Source: Plasmodium brasilianum (taxonomy: Eukaryota > Apicomplexa > Aconoidasida > Haemosporida > Plasmodiidae). From it: 64,000 bases of DNA. Shown in pieces: positions 12,101 through 19,095 of this stretch (positions within the stretch are counted from its first letter, which is position 1; each line of letters begins with the position of its first letter). Below the pieces are notes generated by a model. The model was not told the DNA's origin, searched no databases, and was given only the letters and a program-made list of their open reading frames with translations. The position numbers were made by a program, and so were the translations under genes. The stretch lies in contig NC_090121.1 in assembly GCF_023973825.1 (NCBI RefSeq), positions 1,782,001 through 1,846,000 on the forward strand, in the 5' to 3' direction.

Positions 12101-13294
12101 GAAGAGGGAACAAATAACACGGAGATAAAAATTCACGAAAAGGACAAACATATGTACATAGACAATTCAGCTTCTCATAGGGCTGATGTGGCTAATATAG
12201 CTGATATGGTTGATAAGAGTGACAGATGTGTAAATCGCGACGAAAAAGAAATGGTATATGAAAAAAATAAATATGAGTGCATTACTCATTCAAGTAAAGT
12301 TATTGTTCAAAGTTACGATAAAGAAAGAGAGGACAATAATTTATGTGGGACTTATAAGCATGAGAACAATAGTCCTGTCTTCTCAAATTTTGGCCGCATA
12401 ATTAAGGGTAACAACACGTACCACGTTAAGATAATACATAAGCGCAAATTGGATATGAATTGTACAGAGAGGAGCATTGAAGGTGGGCGCGATAATTGTA
12501 ACGATATTGATAATGTTTATGATAATTTTTATGATAATGGCTATGGTAACGATGATAGTGCTCATATTAGGGGCAACGAAATTAAGAGGACAATAATGTG
12601 CTTGAAGCCAAATAACATAAACAAGCTATTGGCTTCCTTTCAAAAGTTAAATACAACGATTTATGATTGCGCAAGTTTTATATATAAGAATATTTTAAAA
12701 AATAAAAAGCATAAGTCTTCAGAGGATGTAAAACAAAGTAGAAACATATATGAGTGGTTTCAAAATTGTATAAATCTGTTAAAATTTGAAATGTCAGTAA
12801 TTTATCAGCTTTATAATAAATTTCATAACACTGCTATATATATTAAAAAGAAGAAAAGTTTAGTTAGTCATACGATAAAAATTAATTTTTATAATATAGT
12901 AAAAGAAATAAATGAAATGAACAAATATTTAGAGGATTTCCTACTACATGCTAAGGCGAGTTACGAATTGGCAAAACTGAATAAAGAAAAAGAGGAAATA
13001 TTACTTGAGTCAGAACGCCAATCGATAAATGATAAGGTAAAAGAAGTAAACCATGTGGGCGAGGAAAATGTACAAGCGATAAAAGAAAATAAAAAAAATG
13101 ATGAAGATTTTATTAAAGACTACAATGAATTAAATTCCTTTTTAGATTTTACTTTAGATAAACCAACAGGTATATTATCAGAAAGAACGAATGAAAAAAG
13201 CAATTCTCAAGATCCCAAATATATAGATATTCATGCGATAAATGAATATTCGGTGGATGAAGATTGGCTCATGTATATTAGATCATTAATTTGA
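2..13294 (+). CDS. giant low-complexity conserved Plasmodium protein, 5' end outside window
   Basis: One reading frame stays open from base 2 to the TGA at 13,292-13,294, giving about 4,430 codons. No start is needed inside the window, because the frame runs upstream through the opening repeat, so the gene is 5'-truncated by the window edge. The first third is Asn/Ser-rich and highly repetitive: ISGIGN, QNMNNISG, SRNS/NRHS, DKDKGT, LDASGR and VVQDVQ repeats. Less repetitive blocks rich in Lys, Ile, Leu, Phe and Tyr lie at about 5.2-6.3, 6.7-7.0, 7.5-8.2, 8.9-10.0, 10.8-11.6 and 12.6-13.0 kb, separated by charged linkers including an acidic Glu/Asp tract near 10.2-10.4 kb. These blocks look like helical folded segments, but I recognise no domain. 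Basic stretches in the repeats could suit a nuclear or RNA-associated protein, which is only a guess. By recalled synteny it should match the large unknown gene beyond EF-Ts on P. falciparum chromosome 3. Confidence 0.9.
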   Translation: MSSIGNISGIGNISGIGNISGIGNISSIGNISGIGNISGIDNNNENVLYYANNNACSLHQCVGSQVNANVNNRIAKFTTTNDSKKNANIIYNANDNLSYNLCEILSNNLSQNVGNISSQNVGNISSQNMNNISSQNMNNISGQNMNNISGQNMNNISGQNMNNISGQNMSNISNQNVGNISNQNMSNNSSQNVNGHLRQNFSQSFNQNIAQNLNSNLIGNLTGNLSNNLTRNLNNNLNDNLGDNLYGTFNGNSNDNLFPLLNESSNKREGHTNNAILSERINENVNNSIQHLLENRNKDSDCSNLNLRCTNLNYLKFNALKNPQNCNALLYHPDLNVCVLSNMHNGNSTGSVSGVTNVGTVGNISSVNNVSNISSNSNVRCNNGSSNIPNENLIMPTPNSTRDRIITSPHANLANSINNGMINPSTNLVGNTSSINLNVPSGNVNKDMLNIPPPNVSFNMTNANVNTVYREAPRLTAPYREAPHVSTDLPLLNCTKINNTRRESINQNLINSYSDGNTTIAPLFENKNAMYRESLEPSNVLNNKNSNNYLTINNEQLLCNNVFQEKIAKNLQHTTHMNNFSGMLSSHTIYNSKLRNESCNESKNTTVPSMNNIPINHYKKEYMYEYYLNPIDKNKKHSRNRKSFYSFNESLNYDANVEDKMKLRNNFSHNNNCSNVNENNTLMRKPSEDLYTQYKGVTYEHKRLRSFSKGKNFNRVSTNLSNKSGIKKRYNSTSISSNASSTYNNDKMKKNHKKKKKKKKYKIEREEYTNISCKKSRRRCTDSPGNSSSACTVSSSCASVKVSSLRTSSSFASSVCSSKSSSSSLSFFTNALNEKVKRKRNSSRNSSRNSSRNSSRNSSRNGSRNSSRNSNRHSNRHSNRHSIRYSNRHSNRHSNRYSERKRKRETLSVPVQGKRKRPTVIDFLNEKWNRYSHNEEGEENKNDDIYSNNGRSGSPSDDQCSVSCKATDKDSYNIDNNSENLSGNSSDSESDKEKEEDGIRNENFSFGSSEGFDKKRDNFSSSKAKDKNKYEENRRNCKHPSNMCSLWFLDREKGYADEASGGGSSSSSGSSMDSGSGSGNENNIYGDDLSDHCGGNSSHDDGDTTEQVIKMKADGEKKNKLRQNSKGKGKDKGKGKDKGTDKDKGADKDKGNDKDKGTDKDKGTDKDKGTDKDKGDGVENKYIWSEEQNKNETNCSEEKEENGRIKNRVKIEIRNNTEQESNSPDGCEKEEKVLLSKWNYESGLINGSDVLHRIMDSRKDHEGGDSNRCNEKKSEKCLIIGEEYTDESEESEELEASGRLDASGRLDASGRLDASGRLDASGRLDASGGLDASGGLDASEELDDSGESETTKEEAEILHDAENDEKEGRKRYCGKGTTETSSVQNKTKEEELYKKGKTNKVKIQDINKTIVEGNGGRERKEKCSENFEKVDEIFEEKKKQVDRNNITDESLSSEESSSESTSTSNSGYDEASIRCESDESSEYLLDCSSDEITRTESSSNDESSNDLHNSYINDNTGKVEPNGRNNRSSSSSSSSSSKRTGIRKGEDRGKSSTRSISIINGSCSDNSRIRSDKNRVCLDSPRKNKNTNDCDFPTRNGVKNDKESGKNNSWGNKIISNNYFYKKRNAFHKCQFAICSNNGGVVSPPNDNEKGEGVDVEELQEVNESQETQVVQDVQVVQDVQVVQDVQVVQDVQVVQDVQVTQDSDVRVNVNNFSEILVNNVKCYKPGGMLGENNSCIIKENRYIYTTLKDLNYIKRDLFLNYLKIYFVKKKVNVYEYIIMLSYLFYKRSKYLDFNKVYLYNTMKKLSPCLWTLNRKCNDIEIRNLFYFMSKIFILHDYFIFRINIFIFNWFILYIYKIKLKNVSYIEDINLLINFMTGFLTNKKFLNYSILFIINVILQKNTGRSLYIGLNYDYICSLYISLFSKIICFSKRHKKIVSTCKKYLRQIGYKIKDNDFTKTDQDGRADASNAFLYHHGLQNSSGDLPLNHAFNENNETVRCRRRSRNSEYTLSKRVIRNKGGLTKKENFLTSTGNNMCTQNGEQNADSEIINMNSISTRQDLILLYILYMSNNNYSIYINILKHIFENIIKFKLTYNFHRMKIKSRYLYKKIIRCLHNARKIMNKSGGSGRRGRKKREGKVEKMVEKKVRKKEVERIEVEKIEVEKIEVEKIEGEKIEGEKIEGEKIEGEKIEGGKIEGEKIEVEKIDDDKIEEKMQNRVVEEKPSSRMCNPSCKINIPFNDYASKNYSFIYLFIGLLMEYMSFSFNQLVSSYFKNESLKNVYKLLLSHLKDYTDIIFKYMKHTTLNMLKRYKNIWLRNIFTIVNLKKIHNLDEFFSEGSCNYWLSMERGGISCRKRSSRKEVVIVGGNGGKGEGTGGEIGETNWRSAEMNNAVDKELKSEKGNDEKMIGSKIDRMDKRQKFDTLNALKERSNEESRINKMQDINKDIISKQNGHNDYLNIECKEDVLCTSLRNSRFNKDSKANYISCDVTTDVKKKLITFKIDKEDLGFKSELVNYSYNDEHFNLALRRNKLEYFNFKKRNRKKNYFIYTNFVENTFLILCTCLKLFKSSVLLKIIFDLLFLFFISKIKKEQRTQFLSKIYTKDNELRCIITRILVTNDKGRSYLQNVYFINYFLKSREAFGSLNIDVQAVEVNLAYIYSFYFCKCSKGGKRRRKVWKKQGKTREKTHTKWKDGKDYFNQRLHIKPCSCMFLTYVIFFCLIFKNFRMYFMHFTKFSYSLKRKRGITNEMKKEVDTSKFLRDMSKGIVSTKNNGNSLKDGSGSRRFSIADRLVHKRDDYEKVKKYYNEDYINGGYYLIAEKFIKMTAERGNTHVSDVEDKETHFNEVRKGNKSTLNEYPSHLNKFAEEMYNPLDVGVASTLSRCTNSKMCVNDTEEKISCMDKTFLVKPIGIRKDEFKNVINKYNLIPCNGLINVHFEREKNSKLLSNSWEEQKNTDIGKKGIENVLINDENVIENFYFFKEETAYHILNILYEKKRRYSTPVGSFYSKLNGNIFKDKLGCKVMNNKNSNNEKMKMYERYLEIMSSIIKWNKNNIEYNNKKKKDINGIRRRRNKYTNIIIDIYPLIFLSLVKLLNAFIIINDDVKKKTFDVKNETFPVNLHILVDLDKKDEFLKVHETEIKNYDKARAMHSFFKNCLCSMRLLPNCYYNDNDDKKKFFKTHYSSYGAGVDPLPNDSREDRNGNTNTTATTAAGATTAAGATTAATATTATTATTYVLNEPISIKRRMEERKYLNLIVKLLYKEIKTDFFLLHEYYDYKLYIYRSLLVVLIIKYLTCVNNFFSFKKKFFFFFIQRLFRLLCFRLMCLFLCTVHVNKLTSEIIIIDDDFLVNTYCAHERGRKRQRRNSTKHFQKKSYNMYKNYAENYLFNYHFVEDAKFSLWEVEVGEESEEDVDEQEDREEGDEDEEDVDEQEEGKEQDEDEDEDENENEDENENEEDYLESGHNNIKQGGRRQLVRQNVEHELKNNRYKTNLGEKNKHRGDYNSLSMKNYHDGRGEKTRGRSSSYYGNLDKKGKEKGDRKDGVGKYPQGKKGHKTRTVDRKGGGIDVREVRSDDYVHKKGNDNGGGNANGKTKRKEEKIIYKPFVPFGSLVMTKREAIKLKLLPKEEIKRDNKIYINKSILKNISKNFITNSSSISNSCGGSMDKENEDSIELSIISIIILLNMLRKNSNYSLMINFYINLLIEKFLEKKKYIHVDDYYLINCYMVKLINPLHSHNHKKEFSINENNCLKKKMELINNGYKFYASLCKLPAFEIIFFDTLKVYLSLISKNYLGSFISKIARLNSIYTNKNYHFKIKISRLLCTRLNNLLLEELINLKLNKIVLNNTISACKFFFISLLDEDENFDFISPPSDNQTSIVRFDQQGGDKQKEGCCTGWTYDRSSELVWYAHTQELTLQNVARVERFGNAQIFDNVQTFCNADKSEKCGKWGKPITVGEKNIIRCALPPHHNHYYQYYDCSDRYVHNGQTYLYVKDDALSYSKEDAKETGHSVEGKCCSSTDQVRSQKMKECGKDLKEEEGTNNTEIKIHEKDKHMYIDNSASHRADVANIADMVDKSDRCVNRDEKEMVYEKNKYECITHSSKVIVQSYDKEREDNNLCGTYKHENNSPVFSNFGRIIKGNNTYHVKIIHKRKLDMNCTERSIEGGRDNCNDIDNVYDNFYDNGYGNDDSAHIRGNEIKRTIMCLKPNNINKLLASFQKLNTTIYDCASFIYKNILKNKKHKSSEDVKQSRNIYEWFQNCINLLKFEMSVIYQLYNKFHNTAIYIKKKKSLVSHTIKINFYNIVKEINEMNKYLEDFLLHAKASYELAKLNKEKEEILLESERQSINDKVKEVNHVGEENVQAIKENKKNDEDFIKDYNELNSFLDFTLDKPTGILSERTNEKSNSQDPKYIDIHAINEYSVDEDWLMYIRSLI
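333..560 (+). repeat. 24-bp coding repeat (QNMNNISG/S)
   Basis: About nine imperfect copies of a 24-bp unit encode QNVGNISS, QNMNNISS, QNMNNISG and QNMSNISN octapeptides. Because the unit is a multiple of three, long shadow frames open on the opposite strand. Confidence 0.85.
2515..2690 (+). repeat. Ser/Arg/Asn coding repeat in the giant gene
   Basis: Tandem agcagtaggaac/agcaatagacac units encode an SRNSSRNS stretch that grades into NRHSNRHS. It is preceded by a poly-Lys tract near 2,258-2,282. The basic Ser/Arg composition superficially resembles RS domains of RNA-binding proteins, but no RRM or similar domain was recognised nearby. Confidence 0.8.
3385..3532 (+). repeat. 18-bp coding repeat (DKDKGT)
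   Basis: About eight copies of gacaaagacaaaggaact or variants encode a Lys/Asp/Gly tandem array. Confidence 0.85.
3885..4030 (+). repeat. 18-bp coding repeat (LDASGR)
   Basis: Seven to eight copies of ttagacgcatcagggaga and variants encode LDASGR/LDASGG, flanked by Glu-rich sequence. Confidence 0.85.
5005..5108 (+). repeat. 18-bp coding repeat (VVQDVQ)
   Basis: Five to six copies of gtagtacaggatgtccag encode VVQDVQ immediately before the first less repetitive block of the giant protein. Confidence 0.85.
6445..6630 (+). repeat. 15-bp coding repeat (KIEGE/KIEVE)
   Basis: About twelve copies of a 15-bp unit (gaaaaaatagaaggg/gtc) encode a Lys-Ile-Glu pentapeptide array. It probably forms a charged helix or linker between two less repetitive segments of the giant protein. 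Confidence 0.85.
10195..10370 (+). repeat. acidic Glu/Asp-rich coding repeat
   Basis: Imperfect GAA/GAG/GAT repeats encode a strongly acidic tract containing VDEQE and ENEDE motifs. It separates two Lys-rich segments of the giant protein. Confidence 0.75.
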
Positions 13295-14091
13295 TGTGCA
13301 AATGACGCACATATAGATGTTTAGAAGTGTATGAAAATGTACATACCGTGTTACAAAGTAATGTACCTTTTTACATTATTCTTAAAAGAAAGAAAAAAAA
13401 ATCTGCTTTCCCCTCTTATTATGTATACAACCATTTTGATGTATTTCCGCTGCGCAAAACTGAAATGCCCATTTTTTTTTGAATAAACTTAAAATTTCTT
13501 TTCCGTTTCGTGTTATAATAAAGTATACATCATTTTTGCATTTCTTACCTTTTCCTTCCATCGGTTAGCTAAACCGTATCGCGTGCATAGAATAAGCGCA
13601 CATATATATATATATATATACATACATACATTTATGTTGTTTATATATGTGTATTATTGTTCATTATATTCCTATTTGAATTTTTTTATTTTTTTTTGTA
13701 TTTTTTGAAATTAAATTTTTTCCTTACCTTGGAATGTACAAAATTTGAGGACGGCGTTGAGGGCGTAAGCATGCATTCCCCCACGCGATAAGTGATATTG
13801 TGTAAGTATATATAGTCAAATTCATACATATATATGCATGCATAAACACGTTTATACCCCTAGTGATATTTTTTACCTCTACTTTGAATAGCCATAATGA
13901 ATATTCATGAAAGTGTAACACTTGTGACGCATAGAAGTTATAGCACGTTATGTTGTGTTACGTTATGATATGCTATGTTTTGACATATGTTCTTTTTTTT
14001 TCTTTTTTTTTGTTAAACTTTTTTCCCCCAAGAGTACATTTTTGAAACCTTTTTTTAGTAAACAAAAGGCACAAAAAAATAAAAAATAAAA

Positions 14092-14136
<45 letters not shown>

Positions 14137-14771
14137 GTAAATACATATTTCCTTACATATGTATACTTATCTGTACGACTTTTCTTTTTAAAAATATCGC
14201 AATTATAAAAATACAGGGAGGATGTACCCCTTACCTGCATCCCTTTTTTTTATATGCGACCAAAAAAAATGCAGAATTTTGTAAGGAGAAAAGGGCTTCT
14301 TGTAACCTGACATTTACAACACAAAAGCGACAAAAAATAAAATTATACGTTTGTGCTAAATGAGAGTGTGTACTATTGCACGTATATATATGTATGTACA
14401 TGTGTTCACATGTTTGTTCGCATAACTGTGTATAAAGATACCACCAAAGAAGTAGAATCTTCTGTTATTACAAGAAAAAACGTCCCCTTCCCCCCCTTTG
14501 CTATGAGAATTTGCTCATATCTCGTGGTTCCCATCTGGCAGATATTCTTTTATCCATATATTGTGATAAGTATTAAATAACTGAAAGATAAATCAATAAA
14601 TTAAATGGATTATACGGACTAAACGGACTAAACGGACTAAATGACTTAAACGAATTAAACGAATTAAACGAATTAAACGGACTAAACGAATTAAACGGAC
14701 TAAACGAATTAAACGGACTAAACGAATTAAACGGACTAAACGAATTAAACGGACTAAACGAATTAAATGAG
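13295..14771. other. intergenic: giant gene 3' flank and EF-Ts 5' flank
   Basis: No supportable gene. The interval holds T-rich tracts, a TA microsatellite near 14,095-14,132, and TGCATG/CATGCA words near 13,770 and 13,832. It ends with an 18-bp minisatellite that abuts the EF-Ts start. Confidence 0.7.
14605..14766 (+). repeat. 18-bp minisatellite directly upstream of the EF-Ts start codon
   Basis: The unit aattaaacggactaaacg and its half-units repeat from about 14,605 to 14,766, ending six bases before the EF-Ts ATG. Every unit carries TAA in more than one frame, so upstream initiation would stop quickly. A tiny upstream frame (ATG at 14,605, TAA ending 14,622) overlaps its left end. A transcript starting upstream would carry the array in its 5' leader. 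Confidence 0.75.
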
Positions 14772-16186
14772 ATGAAATTTCTTTCTCCCGTACTATTTAT
14801 ATTTTTGAACTGCTCCTTTTGCGCCCTATGTTTTAAAACGAATAAGAGTTTAAAGTTATCATACAATATAAATAATTTAAAAAAGAGTAGAAAGAATTTT
14901 AATAATAACATAAAGGTATATTCATCAAATGAACATTTAAAACAACTAAAATATGTAAGGGAAGTAACAAATGCTAGTATACAAATATGTAACAATGCAC
15001 TGAAGGAGTGTAATAATGATATTGAAAAAGCTGTAGAACTTGTTAGGAAAAATGCAAAAAATTCTTTATTCGTATCAACAAGTGTTAAAACGCAAAAAGA
15101 AGGACTAGTAGCTGCAGGAATTTTAGATAATAAAATAGTTTTAATAGAATTGTTGTCTGATTCGGACTTTGTGTCGAGAAATGACAAGTTCGTTAGTTTC
15201 GTCAAAAATTTAGTGAACATTGCGCTGGTAGGCGAAATGTCATCACTGAATAAGTCAGAAGCTACCGCTAACTATGCAGCTTCCTCTACTACTTTCACAT
15301 CGTCTACCCATAATATTGATAACCTACTGACGTTGCCTTACGTTGACCAGAACGGCCGTTCGAACGAAACAGTAGGAGAACATTTGAATTACTTGAGAAA
15401 TATTTTTCGTGAGGATATAAAGATAGGGAGGTTTACAAAATATGTAAAAAGAAACGAACAAGAGTTTCTGCATTTCTATATACACAATGTAATCGAGGGG
15501 AATAACACTGTTGGGTTATCAGGAGTTTTGCTAGTTATGAATATTGAAACCTTAAATGAAAATTTAAAAACAAAAAAGGAAGATATACTTAATATTGCGG
15601 ATGATCTAGCTATGCATATTTTATCAGCTAAACCTGTTAGTATATCAGTTGATAGATTAAATGAAAAAGTTGTTAAAAGAGAGCTGGACATTATTAAAGA
15701 ATCACTAAAGGATTTAAAAAAACCAGAAAATATTATTACCAACATGATAAATGGAAAGATACGAAAGTTTTATAGTTCAGTGGTTCTTTTGGAACAGGTA
15801 GAGATAAGATAAATTGCAGAGGGTGCAGCACCGCCATGCCACATGCCATTTGTCGCTTTGCATATTGCATCATTGCTCATTTGTGTGTCCATTCTTTTGC
15901 ATATTATGTTAATGCATATTCGCCATGCTTCTATTGGTTGTTGCGATTTTCCAGCTTCGGTCATTCTTTTACATTTTATTTGTTCCATTGTTAGTTACAT
16001 TATCAACCTTTTAATGTTCCTCGTTTTTTCGCTTTTTCACCATCTTTGTAGGAATACATGCTTGATGATACCAAAAGGAAAGTTTCACAAGTCATTAAAG
16101 ATTTCTCAAAAAAGCACGAGATTAATATAAATGTAGAATATTTTGATAATTTCATCATAGGGGAACAAAATATTTTAAAAGATTGA
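14772..16186 (+). CDS. translation elongation factor Ts, organellar (two exons)
   Basis: Exon 1 is 14,772-15,797 (donor GTAGAG) and exon 2 is 16,052-16,186 (acceptor TTTGTAG). Phase is preserved, giving 386 residues. Reading through the donor would replace the conserved C-terminus with three residues, which supports the intron. Residues about 58-97 match the UBA-like N-terminal module of EF-Ts, and residues 127-139 contain an SDFVSRND form of the family TDFV motif that contacts EF-Tu. The spliced end VVLLEQ-EYMLDDTKRKVSQ matches the family LLEQPF...V region. EF-Ts recycles GDP-bound EF-Tu. The N-terminus has a hydrophobic stretch (residues 4-20) followed by a Lys/Asn-rich basic segment, as in bipartite apicoplast leaders, so the apicoplast is the likely site. 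In P. falciparum EF-Ts is also near CSP, as I recall. Confidence 0.93.
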
Positions 16187-17699
16187 AAAACGAGTCTGAT
16201 ATGACTGTAATAGTATACGTGACAACTTGATTGTGATTGTGTTTATATTTGTGTTTGTGTTTTGTTTTGTTTTTTTGTTCTTTTTCCATTTTTATGTTTT
16301 TGTAAAAAATTCAGCTCATCTTGTTCATTAATTTTTTTTATTTTCTTATATATACAAATTTTCCATTTTTTTGTAAAAAACAGTATCTTTTATTTGTCTT
16401 AAGAAGAACAACTTAAAAATAAAAACTATTACTCATGAAAAGATGCATAACAAACTACACTTAAAAAATGTGGAAATAATAAGCCCTACCTTTTCATTAT
16501 ACATAAATTATCACATTATTTTAAGCAAGCATAGAAATGACCGGAATGATAACTTTGTCTCATTTTCGTGTACAGAAATATGTACAAAATTTATACTGGG
16601 GTAAAAACATAAATTTGTGTAAGCACTCGATTGTTTACGTATATAGGTGTTCACATAAGCAAATTATATATATATATATATGTATACACTTACTCATAAC
16701 AAACTGTTTTAAAAAAAGGTGAAACAGCTCTAGTTCTGCCATCTGAAGAAGAGACGTATATATTAGCAATGGACGGACTTCTGAGAATAATATACCATAC
16801 TTGTTCTATTTTAAATGCATTATAAAATTTTTTTTTTTTTTTTATATTTTAAACGCTATTATACGGAACAGTAATAACATTTAAATTTATACAACATGTA
16901 GAATAAAAAGAAAAAAAAAAAAAAAAAGGTAGTTACATTAGTGATACTTACTGTTAAATTGGAAATTTACAATATTAGGACTACCGTATTTCGAGCGTAA
17001 AACTATCGTACGAACTGATTATAAATGGTTAAGAATAAAAAAAAAAAAATTTCTTTAATGTTTTCCACAAGGATTTACGATTCTGCATAATTTTTTTTCA
17101 TTTAATAGGAAAAATATTTGTTCGTACATAAAGTTTTAAATATATTATTTTTACCTGAACAGGTAATAATTTTTTGACAAAAAAAAAATTTTAAATTATT
17201 AATGCGCTCAAAAAAAAAAAAAAAAAAACCATATATGTTGCATATTACATGCACATATGTATGATAATATATATATATATTTATACGTATAACGTTGAAA
17301 AAGTAACAGAGAAATAACTATAAGAGTGAATTATGGAAAAATTAAGTATTAATTGAAGAAAAATTAACGAATAATAACTTATTTCCCGTAGTACGATAAA
17401 TAGCAACATTTTATCTGAACAGTGCATATACTGCATATACATATAATACATATATGAGGCCAAATTTAAGAAAAAAATTTTCTTTATGTTACCTTCCCCA
17501 TTTTACGTGATTAAATTATTTGCAAGCTGAATGATTAAAGTTTTAGATGACGATGGGATTTATGTACATATTGGAATAAATTTTTTTGATTCGTGTTATA
17601 AATAAATCTGTAGTAGGAGCGCTCAAAGTTCCTTTTTCTTTACTCGTTAGCTTATTACTATAGTAAAATAATATATATGAAATATACATATAAATAAAA

Positions 17700-17740
<41 letters not shown>

Positions 17741-17947
17741 GTTGTTTTCATATTTTTGTTTTCACCACGTTCGTGTTGAGAACCATGGCACTAAAATTTT
17801 AATTTTATTCTTTATTTGCCCAATCAAATGAAATAAAGTAAAAGTTTAAATAAAAAAAAGGGTTTTAATTTTTCTAAGATTATATCTTTTAACCGTTATT
17901 TCTTCTTCAAATTTTGCAGTGTCCCAGTTAGTTTTTTTTTCAGAATA
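16187..17947. other. intergenic, AT-rich, no gene seen
   Basis: Homopolymer tracts and TA runs (for example 17,696-17,740), with only short frames whose composition is non-coding. Promoter elements for the coiled-coil gene presumably lie here but none can be assigned. Confidence 0.7.
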
Positions 17948-18469
17948 ATGAATGAGCAAATTCTTTTTGACAATTTTCCATTAACATTTTTGAATAATGA
18001 AATAAATGATGAAACTTTCGAAGATACCAATGAAAAAAATTATCGAGAAACAATAAAAGTAATTACGGAAAAATTGAAGCAATTACGAATTGAAATAAGT
18101 GAGAAGCACTCAATAAGGAGTATGTTAGAGGAAAAATTATCCATGCTAAAAAAGGAAGAACATGTAAAACAAAATAATATAAATTATATGATGAATTTTT
18201 GTGAAAATAATAATATATATGAAAGAGAAATAATAAATTACCAAAATAATTTAGATCATATAAAGAAGCAAATACAAAACAGCAAATGTAAAATAAAATT
18301 ATTACTAGAAAAAGAATTTAAAGTTAGGAAACAATTGCAGTTAAGTTATATGCAACTGTATGACTTATTAAACGACAGAATTCAGTACATTATTAATGAT
18401 TATGTAAAGCATAGAAAATGTGCATGTGCAATATATGCGTACCAGCAGGAAAATAAAGACAATTCATGA
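17948..18469 (+). CDS. small coiled-coil protein, unknown function
   Basis: A 173-residue frame runs from ATG at 17,948 to TGA at 18,467-18,469. Residues about 30-135 are rich in Glu, Lys, Leu and Ile with heptad-like spacing (KVITEKLKQLRIEISEKH, EEKLSMLKKEE), which predicts a coiled coil. The C-terminal 35 residues are more mixed and contain CACAIYAY. There is no signal peptide or membrane segment. Coding composition differs clearly from the flanks, with few T-homopolymers and balanced polar residues, so I take it as a real gene. It converges on the large minus-strand gene to its right, with about 625 bp between them. A structural or cytoskeletal role would be a guess. Confidence 0.75.
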   Translation: MNEQILFDNFPLTFLNNEINDETFEDTNEKNYRETIKVITEKLKQLRIEISEKHSIRSMLEEKLSMLKKEEHVKQNNINYMMNFCENNNIYEREIINYQNNLDHIKKQIQNSKCKIKLLLEKEFKVRKQLQLSYMQLYDLLNDRIQYIINDYVKHRKCACAIYAYQQENKDNS

Positions 18470-19095
18470 AAAAGGGAAAAAAAAAAAAAAGAACTTTTAC
18501 CAAAATGAAAAATAAAATTATTAATAACATCGTTTGAGTAGAATTGATAATGAACATTTATATATTAAGTTTAAAATAAAACATTTGTTATTTGAATTAT
18601 TTTTCATTTTATTTTATTATTTTTTTTGGTTTTATAAATGGTATATTTTCACATCTTTAAACGATAAAGTGGTTATATTACCGTACATCATTGAGTTAGA
18701 CCGCCTTTTATATTTACCTTTTAATTGGTGCATAAATACAAAACTGAATTTTTGTCACCTTTTATACCTTTGTTTTTCTGAGTTTTTTTTTTTTTTTTTT
18801 TACCAATTATTTAAGATTGTGCTTAATATACGGGAATATATATACATGCATATATATACTTGTGCTTATTTATCTAAGGGCACAACTTTTTTTTTTTTTT
18901 TTTTGTTGTCTAAATTTTCTACACCTCTTTGTAGTTTAATTAAATACAAATAACTTTTATTTTTAGCATAAAAATATAAAAAAGCAAAATTTGATATGAA
19001 ACAGAATTCTTAAAGTGTAAAACAAATAAGTAGAAGAAAAAAAAATCAGCTGAAGAAGAAACACCAGTTGTTAAATGAATGAAAATAAAATTGAG
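18470..19095. other. convergent intergenic interval
   Basis: T-rich sequence between two convergent genes, probably their 3' UTRs. A 139-codon open stretch (18,534-18,953) starts at TTG and is Phe-rich from T-runs, so it was not called as a gene. Confidence 0.65.

Noticed and set aside
18534..18953. 139-codon plus-strand frame after the coiled-coil gene
   Set aside because: It begins at TTG, is dominated by Phe from T-runs, and lies in a convergent 3' flank.
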